From Dipteronia dyeriana (Eukaryota; Streptophyta; Magnoliopsida; Sapindales; Sapindaceae), in assembly GCA_032871835.1 (NCBI GenBank), contig CM065303.1:59930597-59994596 (forward strand): a stretch of DNA of 64,000 nucleotides, written 5' to 3'. Position 1 is the stretch's first letter; every line of letters starts with the position of its first letter. Made by a program: the position numbers and the translations under genes. Below the pieces are notes generated by a model. That model made no database searches. It saw only the letters and a list, made by a program, of their open reading frames with translations, and was not told where the DNA came from. This document shows positions 46,555-57,589 of this stretch, in pieces.

Positions 46555-47026
46555 TTTTTTCAAGTTTCGAAGCCATATCAATGACATTAGAAAGATGTTA
46601 CCATGTAAATAGAGAAAATTCAAACCAAATTTTTTAGTAATGTTAACAAACAAAATTTCAAGTTAAAAAATCATCTACAGAATCTAATTGTCAGTTTTTT
46701 CATCATAAAATAATAGTATTTTTTTTATTCTCTCTTTCATTTTAAACACAATACACATACTTAAATGTAAAATTAAGAATTGATCGTAACAATATCCTAA
46801 TAATTTAACTCAAACCAATTCTATGATTTTCAAACAAAAGTTGTACACATTTTCATCATTTTACACAATAAATAACAATCAAAATTGCAATGAATTACTT
46901 TAAAATAAAAGTTTAAAATAAAAGCTTTAACGGTTAACAACCAAGACTCAACAAGTTTCAAAAGTTAACATCTAACACTCAATAAAAGTTGCAACGTTAT
47001 AAAATAAGAGTTTTATGGTTTTGCTT
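46555..47026. other. AT-rich spacer between Ulp1 fragment and transposase relic
   Basis: No gene seen. It probably belongs to the same decayed element. Confidence 0.35.
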
Positions 47027-48182
47027 CTATGTTTGAGCATGTCTGAATATTATGTCCAAGCACCTCACATCTTTTACATGCACGCTGTCTACGGACATAA
47101 GGTTTTTACCCAACTGATGATAAACTTGATTTGCTAATAGACGGTCTTTGACAAGGCTTAGTGCAAGTGATGTGATTGTGTCCAGATTCTCCATAATTGG
47201 TGCATACCCTTGTTTCAGGCCCTTGTAAGGGAGAACGTATCCTAATTTTTTCAGTCGACCCGATGGTCTTCTCCCTTCATATGGATGTATAATGCAAGAA
47301 CTAACATATTCTGGAAGGACCCAACTAGAAGGATGAGGTAATGAATTTTTTAACATGCTAAAACATCAATGCTCCTTCCTAACTGCCCTAATCGTGAACT
47401 GATAGTTTATATCCTTACAGCCGACCTCAAATTGATATTTGTTGAGCGTATGACTCTAATATCAAACCTCTCCTGCATAGCATAAAGTCCCAACTCGGTC
47501 TTAAGTTTATGCTTATCCTTATCCTCAAAATCTTGTCCCACTAATAAAGGTCCCTCTTGTAAAGTAGAGGTTGTTAGTGTGGTACCAAAAGAATATTGAC
47601 CTACACAAGGGAGGATTCAACGTGACAAAGTTGTAGGGAAAGGATCATGTGATGGACCACCAAAAGTAACCCCTCTTAGACCACCACAATTCTTAGTTTC
47701 TCTAATACCATCCTCAACAGCGGCACCCTGCTCAACTCCGAGAAAAGTATCTTGGGACTATTAGGATAATCATGCTCATTCGGTTTCTCGTCCTCAGTGT
47801 CGGAATCTGTAGTGTAACACCCAATATCATCGTACTTGAAAAACGATGGTGGAAGTTTGTGTACATGTCCATCTCCACCACCATCCACTATTTTCTCCAT
47901 ATCGATATAAATCTCCTTGATTGGTGAATCTTCATGAAAAACAAAATCAATATCATTGTCACCTTTCATACGATATTTTGTCCAATGTGATCGTAACTTA
48001 ATCACCTCTTAAAAAATGATGTCATAAATACTTCTGTCATTCCTAGTCAATCTGTATGTCATCTTTACCAACTCATTGTATGACAACTTGTTTTCCAGCC
48101 ACTCCCCTATAAGTTCCCCATCCACGTAATCTAAATCGTCTCATCGATCGTTGTAATTGATTGCTAACCTAAAGCATTTCAT
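47027..48182 (-). pseudogene. MuDR-type transposase relic
   Basis: From the ATG at 48180-48182 (MKCFRLAINYNDR) the minus strand gives an N-terminal domain (WLENKLSYNELVKMTYRLT), an acidic linker ([15 protein letters not shown]) and a part like the Mutator DNA-binding domain (LVGQDFEDK ... LGLYAMQERFDIRVIRS, about 47445-47560). The C-terminal end of MuDR-like proteins follows (PEYVSSCIIHPY, GRRPSGRLKK) with a degenerate zinc knuckle CTNYGESGHNHITC. Stops (about 48010 and 48143) and frameshifts interrupt it, and the catalytic DDE region between about 47360 and 47440 is missing. Confidence 0.65.
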
Positions 48183-48284
48183 AGTTCCTAAAGAAAATAA
48201 CAATTGAAAAAAGAAAGAAATCAAGTCACAAAAAAAATTAAAAGAAAAACAATATTTCACATTTCCTAGGGATATATAACGTAA

Positions 48285-49260
48285 AGCGTGAAATATCTCA
48301 TGTATGTCATGTTTTGTATGAAAGATTCATTGTATGTCATGTTGGGCATGAAATATCCTATGTATGTCATGTTTGGTATGAAATATCTCCTTTATATAGT
48401 ATTTAATGCCTTGCATGAAATATCCCATGTATATCATGTTATGCATGAAATATTTCATGTATGTTATGTTGGGCATGAAATATCCTATGTATGTCATGTT
48501 GGGTATGAAATATCCTATTTATGCAGTATTTCATGTAACACATGAAATATCGTATTTATATCATGTTGTGCATGACGTCATGTTGGGCATAAAATATCCT
48601 ATGTATATCATGTTTGATATGAAATATCCCTTTGATGCAGTATTTCATACAAGACATGAAATATTTTATGTATATCATGTTGTTCATGAAATATCTCATG
48701 TATATCATGTTGAATATGAAATATTCTATGTATGTTATGATGGGTATGAAATATCTTATTTATGCAGACATGAAATATCTCATGTAAGACATGAAATATC
48801 TCATGTATATCTTGTTGTGCATAAAATATCTCATGTATGTTATGTTGAGCATGAAATATCCTTTGTTTGTCATGTTGGGTATGAAATATCCTCTTTATGC
48901 AAATTTCATGCAAGACAAAAAATATCCTATGCATATCATGTTGTACTTGAAATATCTCTTATATGTCATGTTGGATATGAAATATCTCATGTATGTCATA
49001 TTGGGTATGAAATATCCTCTTTATACAATATTTCATGCAAGACATGAAATATCCCATATATGTCATGTTGGACATGAAATATCCTATGTATGTCATGTTG
49101 GGTATGAAATATCCTATTTATGTAGTAATTCATATAAGATATGAAATATCTAATGTATATCTTGTTGGGCATGATATATATCCCATATATGTTATGTTGG
49201 ACATGAAATATCTCATATATGTTATGTTGGACATGCAATATCTCATGTACCTCAAAAATA
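48285..49260. repeat. 30-bp minisatellite, about 32 units
   Basis: The unit is close to CATGAAATATCC followed by TATGTATGTCATGTTGGG. Some units are replaced by a longer variant with TATTTCATG...CATGAAATA, a small palindrome. Because 30 is a multiple of three and the unit avoids stop codons in several frames, long open frames appear on both strands (for example, repeats of MKYPMYVMLG). They have no start context or homology, so I do not call a gene. Confidence 0.9.
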
Positions 49261-49715
49261 CATAACTGCACAATATTAGGTGATGTGTCTCGTTAAACAT
49301 GAAATAACCAACTTATATCACTATTACCGTGGCACACTGCATGAAATATAATTTCAAACCGAAATCAAAGTTCCTTCCATTGTCATAAAAAAAAACTTCA
49401 AAATTGAAACAAAATAACAAAGACCCATCAACAATATCATCTAAGAAACACAATAATGCTATTAAAATTGAAGATTTACAAACCTTGAAGTTTTGAGGAG
49501 AGATTTAACCATAAACTCGATTTTTTTTTAAAAAAAATCTTCTCAAATCTTGGTTTCTTTACGATTTTCCTTTAAAATATCTTTAATTTCTTGACTAAAT
49601 TTCGTTGGGAACTAAGATTTAATAAAGATATGAGTGATATAAAGATGTGTGATAGAGATGAGTGATAAAGAGAGATGAGTAACGGAGAGAGAAACAAATA
49701 AAGGGAAAAATAGGA
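49261..49715. other. Intergenic DNA before the gypsy element
   Basis: No gene seen. The last five bases (49711-49715, TAGGA) are the left copy of the gypsy target duplication. Confidence 0.5.
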
Positions 49716-50581
49716 TGTTGTATGTAAATTTTACCAAGCATACACGTCATTGACAGGAAGGAAAAAATAGCTAGGTGGATGCTTAGATGGGCATCCGGGA
49801 AATATCCTACAAGGCATCATTAAAGAGGAGCAAACCCGAGTAAGCATATACTGAATAAAGACCTACTCGGGATCAGTTAACAACACTCGGGACTGGTTAA
49901 AACAATGCTTCCACTCAGGCTCAAACGACACTACTCGGGACCATCAGGTATTATTCTTACTCGGGAGTAAATACAACTCGAATAGAACTTATCATACGGA
50001 TTAAGTCATTAAATACGCAAAGATATCCGTCATGAAGAAATCCCAAATAATGGACCTTTAAGTGAAAAGAGTCCCCCAATCAGGAAACAACTTGATTTCT
50101 TTTCGAAGACTACATTCTTATAAGGAAACAAGTCAAATTGAACTACACTACTAGAATCCCACTCAATATCCATAAGAGACTCCAAAACAGGAAAGAAGAC
50201 AAATCAACCTCAAGCAAGTAACCAAATCACAATTAAATACAAATATCTTGTATTACTTGTACAAAGCAGATTAGGGTTCTATAAGCATATAAATAGACCC
50301 ATAATCTGGTTCGAAAAGATATAGGCAATATAGCATACAGTAATCACAATTAATACAGAGAGAAAAAAGAGAGATCGAGAGCTTGTAAAACATCTTATTC
50401 TCTTAGTGGATTTTGGCTTGGTTGATCTTTCAACCACCCGTGGATGTTTCTCCGACTGTCGGAGTTTTACCACGTAAAATTTGTCTTTGTTACTCTCTCT
50501 ACATCTCTTTCTCTTTGAATCAATAGCCGAAATCCAATCATTGTTGGCTTTTCTGGCATAATCCAGAAATCGACGTCAACA
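49716..50581 (+). repeat. 5' LTR of the gypsy element
   Basis: Contains a TATAAATA box at 50288-50295, a likely start signal for the element's RNA. It ends GTCAACA directly before the primer site. Confidence 0.92.
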
Positions 50582-50602
50582 ATTGGCGCTAGAAGGAGGG
50601 GA
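50582..50602 (+). promoter_or_regulatory. Primer binding site region of the gypsy element
   Basis: TTGGCGCTAGAAGGAGGGG immediately follows the 5' LTR. TTGGCGC(C/T) is the usual start of the tRNA primer site in plant gypsy elements. Confidence 0.7.
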
Positions 50603-50610
50603 TTAACCTA

Positions 50611-53600
50611 TTGGCCGCAGGAGCGCATACTCCCAATCCTCCACCCGCAAGGCTTCGTTCAATGGTGGTAGGACCAGGAATAACTATGTCAGAAACCAGA
50701 AGGAACTCTTCCCCAATCAATCCAGTTGGACAGAAAACACTAGAGGAGGAGAATCACCAAAAGCTGGATCGCAATCAAACAGTACGTGCCAGACATCGTA
50801 AATACGATCGGCGAAGAGGACGATCATCATCAGAAGATAGTGATCAACACCATCGTAAACGTCATCATGGAGTCACACGAGGGTTCCGACATCAGAGTGA
50901 AGAATCTGAGGAAAGAATGACAGTCACCCAATGGTTCAACCTTCAAGGAAGCCCAGTAGGGGACAAAGATATTACAATCCTGAGCCTAACTCGAGAAGTA
51001 GAGAATAATAGGTGACAGATGGAGGCACTTGTCAGGCGTTACGGTTGCAACGATCTATCCGACGATGACTCCGACAGTCCATTTACCAGGGAAATTTTAC
51101 GGACCCCTTTCCCAGAAAGATTCAGGATGCCGCATGTGGAGCAATTCAAAAAAGATACAGATCCAAAGGAGCACGTTAGACGCTATAAAAGTGCCATGGC
51201 TCAATATGCCCGCAGTGACCCCCTATTGTGTCTCAACTTTCCACAAACACTGGGGGACACAGGCTCAAGATGGTTCGGAAGACTACCCCCGGCAAGCATC
51301 GGAAATTTCAGCGAGTTGAGTAGGAGCTTCTCAAGGCAATTCCTGAGCAACGTTCACAGAAAGAAGTCGGTGGCTTACCTCTCTCAAATAAAACAGGGGA
51401 ATGACGAGTCATTAAAAAAATACTTGGGCCGATTTGGCCAAGCAGTATCAGAGATTGGCAGCGCTAATGATGAAGCCATTATTGCTGCCTTCACCAATAA
51501 CTTGCAGAATGGACGATTATCCTTCGATTTGAGAAGAGCACGACTGACAAGGTATGCCGACATGATGGATATGGCGGGAGGCTACGCTCTGGCCGAGGAA
51601 GAAGAGTTAGCTACAGGAGGAAGCTATATGCATGGAGGAAAGCCCGAACAGAGGAATACCTAATCCAAGGGGCAGAATCAAAAAGAAAAATGGAAAGGGA
51701 ACAACAAGGAGAAAAATAAGGATGAGGGTAATGGGCTCAACGCTGAACTGTCCACAGAGAAATACCGCGGCAGATATACCAATTATACCCCTCTTCGGAA
51801 GAAACAAGAAGAAATTCTAGCCATCCTGGAAGAAAAGAATATAGTGCAAGAACCGCGGTGACAATCACAGTTCGCACGGAGAGATACAACCAAGTATTGC
51901 AGGTTTCATAAAAAGACCGGGCATGAAACTTCGAAGTGTTTTTCAGCTCAGAGATTACATAGAAACCCTTATTCGAGAAGGGCACCTGCGGGATGTAATC
52001 TTAAAAAAAGATGAGAGATCAGAAATCAAGAAAGCCAAGGCTGATCACAACCCTGGTCAAAACCAAAGAGCCATCCCCGAAGCCAATCAAGTAATACATA
52101 CAATCTTCGGAGGACGTTCTACTGGGAGGAGCAATCGAGAACGGACTCAGGAAGTCCGAGAAGCAGTAGAAGCCAGGAATAACTTCGACGTGAATTCGGT
52201 TGAACCAGACCCGAAGAGGTTAAAGGAAGGATGAGACCTGATAGTCTTCACAGAGGCAAATTCCCACGGCGTCGATGTTCGACCTAATGACGCTTTGGTT
52301 ATAAGTGCCCGGATTGGCATAGGGAAGTCCGGAGAATTTTAATAGATAATGGAAGTTCAGCAGACATCTTAAGTGTGGCCGTATACGACCAGCTAAGATT
52401 GGACCAAAAAGATTTACAGCATTTCCATACTCCATTAAGAGGATTTGGGGGAATAGAGGTCAGGTCACTCGGGACGGTCAAATTACCTATGAAGATCGTA
52501 ACGGCACCATGCCAGAGGACTGTCCTGCTCGACTTCGTGGTAGTTGATTTGGATAATTGGCCGTATAATGCATTATTGGGTCGGCCATTCCTGAATAAAA
52601 CCAGAGCCGTGACGGCCACTTACGCATTAATGATCAAGTTCCCAATAGAACAAGGGTTGGGATAGTCAAGGGATTCCAAGAGATGGCCCGAAGAGCAAAC
52701 CTGTCAGTATACAGAGACAAGCATGATGCCGAACAAGTGTGCACCATAATGCAGCCAAATGAGTGTGAAGAATCCTTGTCATTCGAACTAGATCCAAGGG
52801 AGGACTCGAATGAATACAAGACAGAAGTGGTTGAAATACTACTCGAAGAAGACAATCCGGCAGGAAAGTCAAGATCGGGGCCAACTTGGAAGAAAAAATC
52901 AAGCGAGAATTGACCAATTTGCTCAGAGAATACAAAGTTGTATTCGCCTGGAGTCACGAAGATATGATCGGAATAGATGCCCGAATAATATCCCACCACC
53001 TCGCAGTTAGCCCGAATGCCAAACCGGTAGTACAAAAGAGAAGATTGTTCAATCCTGAAAGAAGTCAAGCAATCAAACAAGAGGTGGAAAAGCTACTAGC
53101 GACGGGATCAATCAGAGAAGTCAGCTACCCCCAGTGGGTCGCCAACGTAGTCCTCGTTCAGAAGAAAAATGGACAATGGAGGATGTGCGTAGATTTCACG
53201 GATCTAAACAAGGCATGTCCAAAGGACAGCTTCCCACTCCCAAGAATAGATCAGCTGGTGGATGCCACAACAGGTCATGAACTGCTCAGCTTCATGGATG
53301 CTTACTCGGGATACAATCAGATCCGGATGATCAAAGATGATGAAGAAAAAACAGCTTTCATAACGGATCAGGGTTTATATTGCTACACAGTAATGCCCTT
53401 CGTTTTAAAAAATGCAAGAGCCACGTACCAAAGGTTGGTCAACAAGATCTTCACTCGGCAAATAGGAAGGAACATGGAAGTGTACATTGATGACATGTTG
53501 ACTAAAAGCGTCTCAGCAGATGACCATGCCCGCGACCTCCGAGAGACATTTGATGTATTAAGAAGATATCAGATGAAATTAAACCCAAACAAATGTTTAT

Positions 53601-56005
53601 TCGGAGTCCACTCTGGAAGATTCTTGGGTTTTCAAGTCCATCAAAGAGGAATCGAAGTTAATCCAGAGAAGATCCAGGCTTTGCAACAAATGACTTCACC
53701 TAAAACATTGAAAGCGGTACAAAGCTTAACAGGGTGTTTAGCCTCCTTGGGAAGATTCATCTCAAAGGCTACAGACAAGTGCGCGCCTTTCTTCAAAGTA
53801 ATCAAAACAGGGAAATGCCTGGAATGAAATAAAGAGTGCGAGCAGGCATTCTTAAAAATAAAAGAATACTTGGGGCAAGCTTCCATCCTTTCAAAACCAC
53901 AAAAATGGGAAATACTTCAGCTGTATCTGTCAATAACCAGCTTGCAGCAAGTTCAGTTCTAGTCAGGACAGAAGATGGAGTGCAGAAACCAGTGTATTAT
54001 ACAAGCAAGACACTTCTACCAGCCGAAACCAGATACTCAAAGGCAGAGAAGATAGCCTTAGCATTGGTTTCAGCAGCAAAAAGCTGAGACCATACTTTCA
54101 GGCTCATACGATCCAGGTTCTCACCAATTGCCCATTAAGACAAATCTTACAAAAACCAGAGATATCAGGAAGACTTACTAAATGTGCAACCGAGTTGAGT
54201 GAATTCGATATTCATTATGTCCCCAGAACTTCCCTCAAAGGACAAGCGGTGGCAGACTTCATAGCCGAGATCACAGAACCGAACCTGGAAGCAAAAAGAC
54301 TGTTGGATAAAAGTTTCCCATGGAAATTATATGTTGATGATTCTTCAAACACTCATGGCAGCGGGGCAGGGATCGTAGTTCGCACCCCAGAAGGAGATGA
54401 TGTTGAATGTGCCATGAGATTTGATTTCAAAGCAACCAATAATCAGGCCGAATACGAGGCATTGTTAGCTGGACTCAGAGTCTGCATAGCTCTTGGGGCA
54501 GATGAAGTGGAGATATTCAGCGATTCACAGGTAGTTGTCAACCAGGTTATGGATGAATACCAGGCTAAAGATGAAGGAATGGTTGCCTACCGTGACATCG
54601 CAAAACAACTCCTTCAAAAATTTAAAGAATACAAGATCGCTCAGATCCCCAGAGAAGAAAATGAAAAGGCAGACGCTTTATCTAAATTAGCATCAGCAAC
54701 AACCTCAATCAGACCAAAAACCATTCCAGTTGCACACCTCCTTAAACCGAGTACGGCTGAACTTAAGCATTTGGAAATTTCAAAAATTCGAACACCGCAA
54801 GACGGTTGGATGGTCCAGCTGAGAAGGTTCCTGGAAGAAGGAATACTCCCGGAAGATCCGGTATTAGCAAATCGCATCAGGTATCGATCGACTAGGTATA
54901 CCATGATCGGAGGAGAATTATATAAAAGGGGGTTTTCTCGAGCTCTCCAGAGATGTATACCGAAAGAAGATGCACATCGAGTACTTCAAGAGATCCACAG
55001 AGGAGTTTGCGGGAACCACACTAGGGGTAGGAGTCTGGCGCATAAGGTACTCAGGTAAGGCTATTATTGGCCTACACTTTTCTCAGATGCACAACAATGG
55101 TCGGAAAGTTGCAATACCTATCAAAGAATTGCCAACAATATCCGACAACCCCCAGAAAAGCTCAGGAATCTCACTGCCCCGTGGCCATTCGCCATGTGGG
55201 GCCTAGACCTGATCAGACCAATGCCAGCTGGAACAGGGGGTAGAGCGAAGCACGCCATAGTAGCTGTCGATTATTTCATAAAATGGGCCGAAGCTGAAGC
55301 GTTAGTGCATATCACGGAAGTCAACACTACAAATTTTGTAAAGAAAACATACTTTACAGGTTTGGAATTCCGAACACTATAATCACCGATAATGGCACTC
55401 AGTTTGATAACCAAAGGTTCAGACAATTGTGCGAGAAGTATCATATTGCTAACTACTATGCAACACCATCTCATCCACAAACAAATGGGCAAGTAGAAAC
55501 AGTAAATAAAATTATCAAGCACACTATCAAAGCAAAATTAGATGACAAAAAAGGAAGCTGGGTTGAAAAGCTTCTTGAAGTATTGTGGGCATATCGGACA
55601 ACAGCAAGGACTTCAACAGGAGAAACTCCGTTCAGCCTAGCATTCGGAACAGAAGCTGTCATCCCCATAGAAACATCGTATGCGTCCCCCCGGGTCAGGC
55701 TATACGATGAAGAACAAAATATTGATACACTGTTACAAAGTTTGGATAAGCTAGAAGAAAAAAGGGAAAAGTCCCGAATAAGAAATACAACTTATCAATA
55801 AAGAGTGGCTCGCCACTATAACTCTCTTGTTCGGATCAGGAAATTTCAGTTAGGAGACCTGGTGCTCAGAAAGATGTCACTGAACACAAAGAATAGAGCC
55901 GCGAGATCTCTGGCTGACAAATGGGAAGGTCCATACAAGATCGAGGGGATAGCTGGCCATGGAGCTTATTGGATTGCTCAACCCAATGGAGGGGTGTTAC
56001 CCTGA
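50611..56005 (+). pseudogene. Gypsy gag-pol, multiply interrupted
   Basis: Gag runs from about 50611 (first ATG 50662) with HVEQFKKDTDPKEHVRRY-type sequence and a CRFHKKTGHETSKC zinc motif near 51890. The protease active site is LIDNGSSADIL near 52340. Reverse transcriptase has VDFTDLNKACPKDSFPLPRI and YIDDM (53483-53497). The first RNase H ends near 54090. A second, archaeal-type RNase H (YVDDSSN, AEYEALLAGL, SDSQVVVNQV, ENEKADALSKL; about 54320-54690) marks the Tat lineage. Integrase has GLDLIRP, TDNGTQF and NGQVETVNK. In-frame stops at 51013-51015 and 51661-51663, a frameshift near 51935, and further breaks around 53827, 54085, 55058, 55380 and 55800 disable it. Confidence 0.92.
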
Positions 56006-56604
56006 CCGTGCAATGCCCAATATCTGAAGATTTTCTATCATTAAAATATATATTTATATTAAATATTTTATTCTTTTTCTAGTCAGGACAGTATTAGTCA
56101 GAATAAATATTAAAACTGTAATATTAATCTTTGTTGATTTTTCGCAGTAATAAATAAAACTAGGAATTTCCAAAAGGAAAGCACCTAGCTCGAGATTTCC
56201 AAAAAGCATATGACCATAAGAACAAATGGAAGAAGAGCATGATAATAAGAGCATGCAAATAGAATTCTCGGGACCATCAAATCCCGAAAGGACGGAGAAG
56301 CTCGTAGGAGCATGCCAGCCGAGCAGGGTCAAAATGATCTTCGTAAAAAGGCAAACCCGATGCACCAGACTGGAAAAATGCTCGGGACGCTATCGGGAGA
56401 AATTCTAGTGAAATGCGTAGCTGTGTTGAAGCAACTTTTTTAAAAAAGAGCTCAACGATTCGGCAAACCCTTGCGCATAAAAACTAGGGAGAAGTCCTTG
56501 GTATTGCGTAAGGACTTGAACGTATAATCATGGTGAGCCTTGATATAACGTTCGGGTAGCAACCGGGTATGAAACATAAGTGCAAACTTTCCTGTTTCAA
56601 GATG

Positions 56605-57320
56605 ACTCGGTTAAAAATAAAGAAGCCAGTTTAATAAGATACTTGGCAATTGAAGTTATTCGGGTAACAACCGGTTTAATAAGATACTCGGTTATGTTAC
56701 CCGACCATCAGCCAGTTTAATAAGATACTTGACAATTGAAGTTATTCGGGTAACAACCAGTTTAATAAGATACTCGGTTAAGTTACCCGACCACCAGCCA
56801 GTTTAATAAGATACTTGGCAATTGAAGTTATTCGGGTAACAACCGGTTTAATAAGATACTCGGTTAAGTTACCCGGCCACCAGCCAGTTTAATAAGATAC
56901 TTGGCAATTGAAGTTATTCGGGTAACAACCAGTTTAATAAGATACTCGGTTAAGTTACCCGACCACCAGCCAGTTTAATAAGATACTTGGCAATTGAAGT
57001 TATTCGGGTAACAACCGGTTTAATAAGATACTCGATTAAGTTACCCGACCACCAGCCAGTTTAATAAGATACTTGGCAATTGAAGTTATTCGGGTAACAA
57101 CCAATTTAAAAAGATACTCGGTTAAGTTACCCGACGATCAGCCAGTTTAATAAGATACTTGGCAATCGAAGTTATTCGGGTAACAACCGGTTTAATAAGA
57201 TACTTGGTTAAGTTACTCGACCATCAGATACTTGGCGATTGAAGTTATTCAGATAACAACCGGTTTAATAAGATACTTGGTTAAGTTAACTGACCATCAG
57301 CCAGTTTAATACAACCTCCG
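56605..57320 (+). repeat. 86-bp tandem array in the gypsy 3' region
   Basis: The block TTATTCGGGTAACAACC recurs at 56657, 56742, 56828, 56914, 57000, 57086 and 57172, with a last copy near 57244 (spacings 85-86, then 72). Each unit holds two half-related parts with CAGTTTAATAAGATACT. Tandem arrays in the region between integrase and 3' LTR are known for Tat and Ogre elements and can seed satellite DNA. Confidence 0.93.
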
Positions 57321-57589
57321 GCAACAAAAATAAAGACCGAAACCATTCAACTCAGAAAATCGAATTCTATTGCTCTTAAAAAGGATGGTTACAGTTCAAA
57401 GAAATGATTCTTTACACAAGTAAAATATAAAGAATAAGAATAAGAATCAGAATCTTCTACAAATCTACAAAATTAAGGTTGCGAGGATTTCGAGCCCTTG
57501 CCAATACTCGAGTCTGGCACCATCTCGTATTCACGAAGCAGGCTCTCATTAGACGGCCAAGTGAAATCATCAACAATATCATCCCTCCA

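Noticed and set aside
48285..49270. Several long open frames on both strands, up to 213 codons
   Set aside because: They arise from a 30-bp repeat without stop codons. There is no homology, start context or codon bias beyond the repeat.
56605..57320. Regularly spaced repeats resembling a CRISPR array
   Set aside because: Whole 86-bp units are repeated without unique spacers, inside a plant retrotransposon, and no cas genes are present.
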